This document shows positions 25,789 through 32,379 of a stretch of 64,000 nt of DNA, in pieces. The notes under the pieces are model-generated. The model saw only the letters and a list, made by a program, of their open reading frames with translations. It made no database searches and was not told the origin of the DNA. Origin of the DNA: Acetatifactor sp. (GTDB taxonomy: Bacteria; Bacillota; Clostridia; Lachnospirales; Lachnospiraceae); NCBI GenBank assembly GCA_022511465.1, contig JAFLRM010000010.1, forward strand, positions 1 through 64,000, in the 5' to 3' direction. The first letter of the stretch is position 1; the number at the start of each line of letters is the position of its first letter. The translations under genes were made by a program, and so were the position numbers.

Positions 25789-26319
25789 TCACTCGCCCAT
25801 AGCCATTTGCAATGCTTCCGTTTCCTCCGTTCCCAGAGAAATTTCGCTCTCTCCCAGCTTGATCTCTTTTGTGTAAGAATAGCAGCCCTCTGAGCTGTGA
25901 ACAGAGTTAAGGAGGAAACCATTGTTATTTTCATCCAGAAGAACCAGACAGAAGCTAAGCTGTCCGCCCATCTGGTTGAAAGCGTCATATTTTACCAGAC
26001 CCATTTTCTGATAAGTGGATTCCATATTTTTGAAAAGAGTGCGGATTTCTTTCTTGTGCTCTGTGGTAATATTCTTTAAGTATTTATTGTCCTCAAATAA
26101 CTGCACAATATCCTGCTCCAGGCTGCTTCCATCCTTTCCCAACATGAGTGCGTCCAGACGTTTGCGGAGCTTTTTCACTTTCCGCATTTGTACAAATAAT
26201 GTGATCAAAACAATTAATAAAAGAAAAATTATTACTGCCATACCAATCAGCAGATATCCCAGATCAAAATCATTTAGTCCGATCTGATTTAAAAAACTGC
26301 TGTTATTAATTGTACTCAT
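25789..26319 (-). CDS. DUF4446 family membrane protein
   Basis: This 176-residue protein has one N-terminal membrane helix (about residues 22-44), a basic helical linker (KVKKLRKRLDALM), and a conserved C-terminal domain with YDAFNQMGGQLSFCLVLLDENNNGFLLNS. That block is the DUF4446 (PF14584) core. The start at 26319 follows GAGG six bases upstream. The gene sits after parB in many Clostridia. The function is unknown; a cytoplasmic domain tethered to the membrane next to ParB is the plausible picture. Confidence 0.85.
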   Translation of the reverse strand: MSTINNSSFLNQIGLNDFDLGYLLIGMAVIIFLLLIVLITLFVQMRKVKKLRKRLDALMLGKDGSSLEQDIVQLFEDNKYLKNITTEHKKEIRTLFKNMESTYQKMGLVKYDAFNQMGGQLSFCLVLLDENNNGFLLNSVHSSEGCYSYTKEIKLGESEISLGTEETEALQMAMGE

Positions 26320-26373
26320 TTTTATCCTCTTTTCTCTATACAAAGATTCTTCTGTATTTTAACAATTTGTATA

Positions 26374-27264
26374 TTAGTTGCCGGCGCCGATCATATCAAG
26401 CAATCTGTCCAGATCCTCGTGCGTATAAAACTCAATCTCAATCTTACCGGCGCCGTCCCCCTTGGAGGCGACAGTCACCTTGGTGCCCAACTTCTGTTTC
26501 AGTCTTTCTTCAATATCCTGATAGATGACCTGCAGTGCCTTGTCGTCCAACTTTTTGGGTTTGGCAGGCTTATGAAGATTTTTCACCAATTTTTCTACGT
26601 CACGAACACTCAGCTTTTCATCAAATATCTGCTGCGCAAGATTGTACTGCTCCTCCGCATCCTCCACAGCCAGAAGCGCCCGGGCATGTCCGGTGCTGAT
26701 CATTTCGTCAATGACCATCTGCTGAACCTCGTCGCTGAGTTTCAGCAGTCGGATGGAATTCGTCACGGCAGCACGACTCTTGGAAACTCTCTCCGCCACC
26801 TCATCCTGTTTCAAATTAAACTCTGTAAGCAGACGCTTATATGCCTGCGCCTCCTCAATAGGGTTGAGGTCTTCTCTCTGGATATTCTCAATCAGGGAAA
26901 TTTCTACGATCTCCTGTTCTGTATAGTTGCGGATGATGACCGGTACTTCTTTTAGCCCGGCCATCTTTGCCGCCCGCCATCTTCGCTCACCGGCAATGAT
27001 CTCGTAGTAGTCTTTCCGATCCTGTACCAGAATAGGCTGCAACAGGCCGAACTGTTTGATGGAGTCAGCCAACTCCTGCAAGGCATCCTCGTCAAAGTTT
27101 TTACGGGGCTGCTCTCTGTTTGGCTCCACCTTTGTAATTTTCACAAGGGTCTCCGGCTCTTTATTTTTATTCTCCACAATAGATGCTTCCTTTTTCGCCT
27201 TCGCCTCGCCGACTGCGTTCGGAATCAGAGAGTCCAATCCTTTTCCCAATCCTCTTGCTGCCAT
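26374..27264 (-). CDS. parB: Chromosome partition protein ParB (Spo0J)
   Basis: This 296-residue protein has a basic N-terminus and a ParB N-terminal CTP-binding domain with the motif GERRWRA (ENIQREDLNP follows). The HTH is at about residues 150-190 (LKQDEVAERVSKSRAAVTNS), with a C-terminal dimerisation domain. It binds parS sites and loads as a CTP-dependent clamp. Several parS copies lie beyond parA at 28166 and 31615-31680. It is 23 bases after parA in the same operon. Confidence 0.96.
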   Translation of the reverse strand: MAARGLGKGLDSLIPNAVGEAKAKKEASIVENKNKEPETLVKITKVEPNREQPRKNFDEDALQELADSIKQFGLLQPILVQDRKDYYEIIAGERRWRAAKMAGLKEVPVIIRNYTEQEIVEISLIENIQREDLNPIEEAQAYKRLLTEFNLKQDEVAERVSKSRAAVTNSIRLLKLSDEVQQMVIDEMISTGHARALLAVEDAEEQYNLAQQIFDEKLSVRDVEKLVKNLHKPAKPKKLDDKALQVIYQDIEERLKQKLGTKVTVASKGDGAGKIEIEFYTHEDLDRLLDMIGAGN

Positions 27265-27287
27265 ACCTCTTCACCTCTCCTTACTTT

Positions 27288-28058
27288 TTATTTATTTCCC
27301 GTATTTTCGAGCAGTTCATCCGCCAGCTGCATATAGCTTTCCGCACCGGCAGATTTCGGATCGTACAAACTGATGGGCTTTCCGTAACTGGGTGCCTCCG
27401 CCAGTCTGATATTTCTTGGTATCAGGGTTTTAAAGACGCGCTGGTTCAGGTTTTGTTTCACGTTCTCTACCACCTGCATGGAAAGGTTTGTCCTGGAATC
27501 GTACATGGTGAAAACCACGCCCTCCATATCCAGGTCGGGATTCAGTCTCTCCTTGACAAGGTTGATGGTGTGGATCAGCTGGCTGAGTCCTTCCAGGGCA
27601 TAGTACTCACATTGAATGGGAACCAGTACACTGTCTGCGGTAGTCATGGAATTGATCGTCAGCATGCTCAGGGAAGGAGGACAGTCAATGATGATGTAAT
27701 CGTAATCGTCTTTGACATAGTCCACTTCATCCTTCAATATGTATTCTTTCTTGTCTACACCAATCAGCTCAATCTCTGCAGCCGCCAGGTTCACATTGGA
27801 AGGCAGGACGGAGACATTAGGTATCACATCTTTGAGAATACAGTCTCTGACAGAGCACTCTCCCAATATCAGTTCATATATGGTGTTGTCCAAATTATTC
27901 TTATCAATACCAAAACCACTGGTGGTATTGCCCTGTGGATCTGTATCAATAACGAGTACTTTCTTCCCTTTATCGGCAAGTGCCGCCGACAAGTTAATGG
28001 AGGTAGTAGTTTTTCCAACTCCTCCCTTTTGGTTCGCAATTGCAATGATTCTTCCCAT
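27288..28058 (-). CDS. parA: Chromosome partition ATPase ParA (Soj)
   Basis: This 256-residue deviant Walker-type ATPase has KGGVGKTTTSINL at residues 11-23 and VIDTDPQGN at about 38-46. The second active-site aspartate lies in IIDCPPSL. It works with ParB in origin segregation and, in related bacteria, regulates DnaA. The start is preceded by a weak GAAAGG. A -10 TATAAT with extended TGA is about 30 bases upstream, and the first parS lies 108 bases before the start. Confidence 0.96.
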   Translation of the reverse strand: MGRIIAIANQKGGVGKTTTSINLSAALADKGKKVLVIDTDPQGNTTSGFGIDKNNLDNTIYELILGECSVRDCILKDVIPNVSVLPSNVNLAAAEIELIGVDKKEYILKDEVDYVKDDYDYIIIDCPPSLSMLTINSMTTADSVLVPIQCEYYALEGLSQLIHTINLVKERLNPDLDMEGVVFTMYDSRTNLSMQVVENVKQNLNQRVFKTLIPRNIRLAEAPSYGKPISLYDPKSAGAESYMQLADELLENTGNK

Positions 28059-28091
28059 TTGATTTTTACCTTTCGAATATTTTGCTTTTCA

Positions 28092-28097
28092 ATTATA
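28092..28097 (-). promoter_or_regulatory. -10 element of the parAB operon
   Basis: TGATATAAT on the minus strand forms an extended -10 some 34 bases before the parA start. No good -35 is present. Confidence 0.45.
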
Positions 28098-28165
28098 TCA
28101 CTATTCCATTGAGATATCTATATGAAAATTTTGATTTTATATTTTCCTAAGGTTTGAAGGGGAAA

Positions 28166-28181
28166 TGTTTCATGTGAAACA
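28166..28181. promoter_or_regulatory. parS site 1
   Basis: TGTTTCATGTGAAACA differs from the Bacillus consensus TGTTTCACGTGAAACA at one base. It lies upstream of parA. The 532-base gap 28059-28590 holds this site, the parA promoter, the palindromic element 28265-28494 and nothing else I can identify. Confidence 0.9.
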
Positions 28182-28264
28182 TTTTGAGGGAGGGTTGTGT
28201 AAAAGGGCGGGATTATGCAGAGGGGTAACAGTTGAGCAATGAAACATAAATTAAGTAACGGGAC

Positions 28265-28494
28265 GTAAGCGAGGAGAGGGAGCAGCCTCCATGGCCCTGT
28301 CTTCCGTCCTGCATTTTTCTAACAGTTCGGGGGAGTTTGTCGCTACTTACGGGTCGGTCTTAACGGACATCCTTGTCCGATAAGCCCTAGCTCGGTCATC
28401 CATGACCTCGCTCCCCTGGTTGTCTGGCCGAACTGTAAGAAAAATGGTAGGACTACACAAAGGGCCATGGAGGCTGCTCCCTCTCCTCACTTGC
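28265..28494 (-). repeat. Palindromic structured element 1 (~230 bp)
   Basis: The outer arms 28271-28298 and 28461-28488 are perfectly complementary over 28 bases (GAGGAGAGGGAGCAGCC...). Read on the minus strand, the inside has the same order of parts as elements 2 and 3: CATTTTTCTT, AGGGGA, a short hairpin (28389-28412), TAGG, a 32-base hairpin with loop AGGA (28356-28387), CCGACCCG, and then TTAGAAAAATG. The outer stem sequence is unrelated to those of the other two. No protein is encoded. It may be a structured RNA or a miniature mobile element. Confidence 0.8.
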
Positions 28495-28590
28495 TGGTCA
28501 CTGCAATTTTTTATGTTGGTTCTTTTGCTTTAGATTTAGCTTTTATAACTTCTTATTCAATTAAATAGTCCTAAGGTAAAACCAAGGTTG

Positions 28591-28976
28591 TCATGACAAA
28601 TCCAATGACTTCAACCCAATGGCTTTTAGAATTGCTTTGCTATCAATGCTTTTAATATCTGAATAATTTTTCTCAAATGGTTCCCAATACTTGAATCTAA
28701 ATCCTTCTTCGGGTTCTCCGATGGCATAACCAAGTGCTTCTGACAATCTGTTTTTAAGAGTATCATACCACTCATTCCAAATATTTTCTGGCATTGTACC
28801 CGCTATTTGTATTCCACTTGGCTCAACAGATGCCCATAAATCTATATCATTTCCAATCCAGTGAGGACAATCTTTCTGATTACTCCAGTATGGCATAGAC
28901 CTATATACATTACCTATTTTTTCCATACTTCTTCAGGAGCAGAGTAATGAATGTTTAAATTTATGTCATGTTCCAT
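28591..28976 (-). pseudogene. Unknown small protein, apparent frameshift in an A6 tract
   Basis: A well-spaced AGAGG precedes ATG at 28976, which starts MEHDINLNIHYSAPEEVWKK. The frame then stops at TAG directly after six A residues (28915-28920). One base later in phase the coding continues as IGNVYRSMPYWSNQ through to 28591, ending LKAIGLKSLDLS. Seven A residues would give one protein of about 129 residues. The internal ATG at 28926 has no ribosome site. Options are a sequencing error, a true pseudogene, or slippage-based on/off switching. I do not recognise the family; a Trp/Tyr-rich core (PYWSNQKDCPHWIG) is notable. Confidence 0.6.
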
Positions 28977-29013
28977 AGAAATTTTCCTCTTACTTGAAAT
29001 TATTCTGTGGCAT

Positions 29014-29029
29014 TATTTCACGTGAATCT
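29014..29029. promoter_or_regulatory. Degenerate parS-like site
   Basis: TATTTCACGTGAATCT matches the parS core TTTCACGTGAA but has three mismatches overall. It lies just downstream of the acetyltransferase gene, next to its stop codon. Confidence 0.3.
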
Positions 29030-29031
29030 TA

Positions 29032-29466
29032 TTATAACCATTGAATAAAAGCCGTTTTATCATTTTGGTTATAGCCTGCTTGTTTATAGAAATTTAGAGT
29101 GCTTTCTTTTTTAGATCCGGTCAATAACATCATTTTATAGCAGTTTTCTTTCATGGCAATTTCCTTTGCATAATTTAGGCAGGCTGTTGCTAATCCTTTT
29201 TTCCGGTAGTTTGTATCAGTGATGACATTTTCAATGAAAGCATAAGGTTGCTGATTATGTGTAAGGTTGGGAATAATTACACATACGCAAGAAGAGACAA
29301 TTTTTCCGTCTTCTTCTGCAACAATGATATGATGGTTTTTGTCCCCTAAAATTGTATTCCACAATTTTGTCATGGAATCATCTTTCTCCGGAAATGGGTT
29401 GTCATGGAGCTGCATATATAATTGCATAAGTCCTTCGTAGTCATTATCTGATATTTCCCTGATCAT
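29032..29466 (-). CDS. GNAT-family N-acetyltransferase
   Basis: This 144-residue GNAT protein has the acetyl-CoA loop in YRKKGLATACLNYAKEIA (the R/QxxGxA-like pattern), preceded by AFIENVITDTN. The last part, ENCYKMMLLTGSKKESTLNFYKQAGY, is the usual final strand and helix. The start has GGGAGG upstream. The acceptor cannot be assigned. It stands alone between the frameshifted gene and structured element 2. Confidence 0.85.
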   Translation of the reverse strand: MIREISDNDYEGLMQLYMQLHDNPFPEKDDSMTKLWNTILGDKNHHIIVAEEDGKIVSSCVCVIIPNLTHNQQPYAFIENVITDTNYRKKGLATACLNYAKEIAMKENCYKMMLLTGSKKESTLNFYKQAGYNQNDKTAFIQWL

Positions 29467-29477
29467 AATTTTCCTCC

Positions 29478-29493
29478 CGTTTCATGTGAAACT
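29478..29493. promoter_or_regulatory. parS-like site 2
   Basis: CGTTTCATGTGAAACT keeps the 14-base core GTTTCATGTGAAAC of parS site 1, with both outer bases changed. It lies just before the acetyltransferase gene start. Confidence 0.65.
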
Positions 29494-29531
29494 TTCTTTT
29501 TTAAAAGAATACAAATCTTTCCACAATCAGT

Positions 29532-29760
29532 CTGGCCAGTCCGGGGAGGTGCTTTCCTCACACATTGTGGAGGTTGTCTATTTTTCTTATGTGTCGTCTC
29601 GATATCTAGGGGAAAACGGACACGATGTCCGTTTTAGGCATCTATGGACATGGATGTCCACAGATGCCGACCCGTAACCTTGTATTTTCTCTATACGGCA
29701 CATTAGAAAAATGACAACCGCAACTCTGTGTGAAGAAAGTATCTTCTCGGGCTGGCCCAG
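29532..29760 (+). repeat. Palindromic structured element 2 (~230 bp)
   Basis: Arms 29532-29564 and 29727-29760 are complementary. In a plus-strand RNA the non-Watson-Crick positions are mostly G-U pairs (five) with a single C-A mismatch. Inner parts are ATTTTTCTT/AGAAAAAT, AGGGG, a hairpin CGGACACGATGTCCG with A4/T4 flanks (29613-29635), TAGG, and a 32-base hairpin with loop TGGA (29637-29668), then CCGACCCGTAA. It fills most of the 332-base gap 29467-29798, which otherwise holds parS-like site 2. Confidence 0.8.
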
Positions 29761-29798
29761 CGTCCCATTGTCTATTTGTTCAGCTTATGTTCTTTTTG

Positions 29799-30296
29799 CT
29801 AAATATCCTTCCCTGTCACCTCTCGAAATATCTTATCCATTTCCTCCTTTGAGAGATCACCCAACTCCTCTTCATCATAGTAGGGAACACCATTTTTTAT
29901 CCCCTCCTGTATTTTGCTGGGACCGTCCAGATAGTATCCTACATAATCATAATCAGTAGGAGTTGCCTGCAGGATCAAATCAATTAGCTGATATGCCGCT
30001 TTTCTGCTTTCTTCATTCTGCTGGCCACCGATTGCAGGACCCGAAGGACCATTGTATGCGTATAGGAAAATCTCTTTGCCATCTTCTGTTGTTGTGACAA
30101 CATCGTAAGTATACTGATTCTCATAATCTTTTTCCTCATATAAAGGATCACCAAAAAGAGTTTTTAGCTTTCCATAGATCAACACCTTTTGCTCACTGTA
30201 ATCAAGTGGGAAACCATCAATGATATTGCAGATCTTAGATCCGTTTACCTTACTCTGATCATCTACCACTTTAAATTCATATTTATACTCTGCCAT
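29799..30296 (-). CDS. Uncharacterised acidic protein (165 residues)
   Basis: I do not recognise the family. The protein is soluble and acidic, with a beta-rich N-terminal half (YKYEFKVVDDQSKVNGS, YTYDVVTTTEDGKEIFLYAYNGPSGPAIGG) and a helical C-terminus ending REVTGKDI. AGGAGG precedes the start. The size, charge and isolated position resemble immunity-type proteins, but no toxin gene is near, so this is only a suggestion. It is flanked by structured element 2 and a parS-like site. Confidence 0.6.
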   Translation of the reverse strand: MAEYKYEFKVVDDQSKVNGSKICNIIDGFPLDYSEQKVLIYGKLKTLFGDPLYEEKDYENQYTYDVVTTTEDGKEIFLYAYNGPSGPAIGGQQNEESRKAAYQLIDLILQATPTDYDYVGYYLDGPSKIQEGIKNGVPYYDEEELGDLSKEEMDKIFREVTGKDI

Positions 30297-30405
30297 TTTT
30301 CTTCCTCCTGTTAATGAAATGTTTCCATAGATACCTCCAGAAACATTGTCTCTATATTCGTATATATTATAAAATGTTTATTTTATCAAATCAATAATTG
30401 CATTT

Positions 30406-30421
30406 ACTTTCACGTGAAACT
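30406..30421. promoter_or_regulatory. parS-like site 3
   Basis: ACTTTCACGTGAAACT contains CTTTCACGTGAAAC, one base off the parS core. It lies in the 262-base gap between divergent genes; the rest of the gap is AT-rich with no other clear signal. Confidence 0.55.
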
Positions 30422-30558
30422 TAGCTCAATAAAAAAGGTCCCTTATTTCAAATTTAATTGCAATCTGTCGCATAATTAAATATAATTAAATTAGTAAATC
30501 ACCTATAAATATTGTGGCGGTGGAAATTACTAAAATAATAAGAAAGGAGAGATGAAGT

Positions 30559-31158
30559 ATGTATCACATCATTACAATTGAACGTCCCTATGCCAGCGGA
30601 GGAAATGAAATAGCTAAAAAATTAGCGGAAGCACTAGGCTACAAATTATTTGACAGAAATATTCTTACTGAGGCGGCGAAAAATCTCGATGTACCCCAAA
30701 TTCACATCAACAACCTTGAGGAGACCAGTTCCGGAAGTTTTATTTTCAATCTCTCCAAGACATCAAAGGGCAATGCAAACGAGAACTCTCTTCCTATGGC
30801 AGAAAAGCTTTTCGCAGAAGAAAAGCGCATTATTGAAAAGGCTGCCGACGAGGGTGGATGTGTGATCGTTGGGCGCGCAGCAGGATATATATTAAGGGAC
30901 AGAACAGATTGCCTTCGTGTATTTGTGCATGCGAATAATGAATTTAGAATACAGCGCGCCGTAGAAAGAGAAGGTATCAACCGCGCTGATGCGGAGAACG
31001 CTATAAAAAAGATTGACAAGCGCAGAAAAGGCTTTTACGATTCCGTCACAAAATGGAAATGGGGTGATCCCGAATTCTTTGAAGTATGCCTGGATAGCAG
31101 TAAGCTTGGTATTGAATTGTGCACCAAACTTCTTGCGGAAGCTGTTTTAAAAAGCTAA
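30559..31158 (+). CDS. Cytidylate kinase-like family protein
   Basis: This 199-residue protein has the family's first block (HIITIERPYASGGNEIAKKLAEALG, then LFDRNILTEAA), the central GRAAGYILRD and the lid-like IKKIDKRRKGFYD. True cytidylate kinase phosphorylates CMP. This subfamily (PF13189 type) has a loose P-loop, and its substrate is not established. AGGAG precedes the start, and a good terminator follows. A shorter relative is at 15533..16018. Confidence 0.8.
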   Translation: MYHIITIERPYASGGNEIAKKLAEALGYKLFDRNILTEAAKNLDVPQIHINNLEETSSGSFIFNLSKTSKGNANENSLPMAEKLFAEEKRIIEKAADEGGCVIVGRAAGYILRDRTDCLRVFVHANNEFRIQRAVEREGINRADAENAIKKIDKRRKGFYDSVTKWKWGDPEFFEVCLDSSKLGIELCTKLLAEAVLKS

Positions 31159-31173
31159 ATACCTATACAGCCA

Positions 31174-31206
31174 ATGCCGTCACTATAAAAGGTGGCGGCA
31201 TTTTTA
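31174..31206 (+). terminator. Terminator behind the cytidylate kinase-like gene
   Basis: ATGCCGTCAC pairs with GTGGCGGCAT (one wobble), with an 8-base loop and TTTTTATT after it. It stands in the 566-base gap 31159-31724, which also holds structured element 3 and two perfect parS sites. Confidence 0.85.
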
Positions 31207-31264
31207 TTAGATAAACATAGCTGAGACACTGTAAAAAGTAATACTCCTCAAAAGCTTTCTAAGA

Positions 31265-31495
31265 GCCAGCCGAGACAGTCTGGGTAATACTTTCTCCCGC
31301 ATTGTGGAGGTTGTCCATTTTTCTTTTGTGCCGTCCAGTATCTAGGGGAAAACGGACACGATGTCCGTTTTAGGTTTCTTTGGACAAGGATGTCCATAGA
31401 AACCGACCCGCAACTTTTCGTTTTCTTTCCACGGCACATTAGAAAAATGACAACCGCAACTCTGCGGGAGAAAGTATTACCCAGACTGTCCTGGC
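31265..31495 (+). repeat. Palindromic structured element 3 (~230 bp)
   Basis: Arms 31276-31301 and 31463-31488 match over 26 bases without a mismatch (CAGTCTGGGTAATACTTTCT...). Beyond a small bulge GCCAG/CTGGC extends the stem. The inside follows the same plan as element 2: a 32-nt right-arm stretch (from ACGGCACATT to GCAACTC) and the A4-CGGACACGATGTCCG-T4 hairpin (31349-31371) are identical to it. The 32-base hairpin (31373-31404) has loop AGGA but a changed lower stem with compensating bases. Confidence 0.8.
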
Positions 31496-31614
31496 GTCCT
31501 ATTTGCAAGTTTCTTTGAATATTCATTACCCCAACATATAGTATCTCTCAAAAATGTTTCACGCCCACCCTTTAAAATGTTTCACACATTCCATCACAAT
31601 ATTTTGTGTTTCAA

Positions 31615-31630
31615 TGTTTCACGTGAAACA
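31615..31630. promoter_or_regulatory. parS site 4
   Basis: TGTTTCACGTGAAACA, a perfect match to the Bacillus parS consensus. Confidence 0.93.
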
Positions 31631-31658
31631 TTATCTTGTATCATCATTCGTATCAAAA

Positions 31659-31686
31659 AAGGAATGTTTCACGTGAAACATTCCTT
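31659..31686. promoter_or_regulatory. parS site 5 within a 28-bp palindrome
   Basis: A perfect parS (31665-31680) is extended by six matched bases on each side (AAGGAA and TTCCTT), giving a 28-base perfect palindrome. It lies 50 bases from site 4 and 39 bases after the response regulator stop. Confidence 0.9.
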
Positions 31687-31724
31687 CTGACCACAATATC
31701 TATGATTCCTTACCATTCCCTGTC

Positions 31725-32366
31725 TTACACCTTAACAATATCATTCTTTATTGCAAAGACTGCTGCCTGTGTTCTATCCGAAACATCTATCTTCTTAAAT
31801 ATATTAGAAATATGATTTTTGACAGTTCGCTCACTGATATCTAAAGATGTCGCAATTTCTTTATTCAACATTCCTTCTGTCACCCGCACCAATATTTCCA
31901 ACTCTCTCTTCGTAAGAGAATCAACTTTATCATTTTCCACATCTCTCATCAAAAGCTTTTTGTTCAAAGCAGGAATTAAACTCGGTTGGATGTAACTCTC
32001 TCCACTGATCACAGTTTCAATGGCGCGTTTTAATTCTGCGAAATCTGAGTCTTTCATTATATAACCATCCGCACCGATATCTATTGCTTTCATCAAATAT
32101 TCTATCTCATTATGAACCGTCAAAATTAAAACCTTGATTTTAATTCCTCTATCTTTAATTTCCTGCAAAACTTCAATTCCATTCTTCTTGGGCATATTAA
32201 TATCCAAAAGAAGAACATCTGCTTTGGGTTTTGCAATTTTATTAAGGCACTCCACGCCATCATTAGCTTCATCAACCACTTCTATACTGCCGTCAAATTC
32301 CAGGAGTTGTCTGATGCCTTCCCTCATCAAAATATGGTCATCGGCCAACATAACTTTAATATTCAT
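31725..32366 (-). CDS. NarL/LuxR-type response regulator (DegU-like)
   Basis: This 213-residue protein has a receiver domain at residues 1-120, with acidic pocket ADDH, phospho-acceptor Asp in LLLDINMP (about residue 54) and Lys in YIMKDSD. A LuxR-type HTH is at 148-205 (LTKRELEILVRVTEGMLNKEIATSLDISERTVKNH). It pairs with the kinase directly upstream (13-base gap). Targets are unknown. It lies beside a pair of perfect parS sites. Confidence 0.92.
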   Translation of the reverse strand: MNIKVMLADDHILMREGIRQLLEFDGSIEVVDEANDGVECLNKIAKPKADVLLLDINMPKKNGIEVLQEIKDRGIKIKVLILTVHNEIEYLMKAIDIGADGYIMKDSDFAELKRAIETVISGESYIQPSLIPALNKKLLMRDVENDKVDSLTKRELEILVRVTEGMLNKEIATSLDISERTVKNHISNIFKKIDVSDRTQAAVFAIKNDIVKV

Positions 32367-32379
32367 ATTTCTTTCCGCC

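Noticed and set aside
27183-28112. 309-residue plus-strand frame opposite parA/parB
   Set aside because: Lies opposite well-recognised parA and parB; no start signals.
28265-31495. Reading the three palindromes as intrinsic terminators or attenuators
   Set aside because: They are far longer than terminators, have conserved inner hairpins and no T-run after the outer stem.
28265-31495. Retron or IS200/IS605-type explanation for the palindromes
   Set aside because: No reverse transcriptase or transposase gene lies near, and no target duplications are visible; a non-autonomous mobile origin remains possible.
31248-31526. 92-residue minus-strand frame covering structured element 3
   Set aside because: No ribosome site, and the interior conservation follows pairing, not codons; elements 1 and 2 have no comparable frame.
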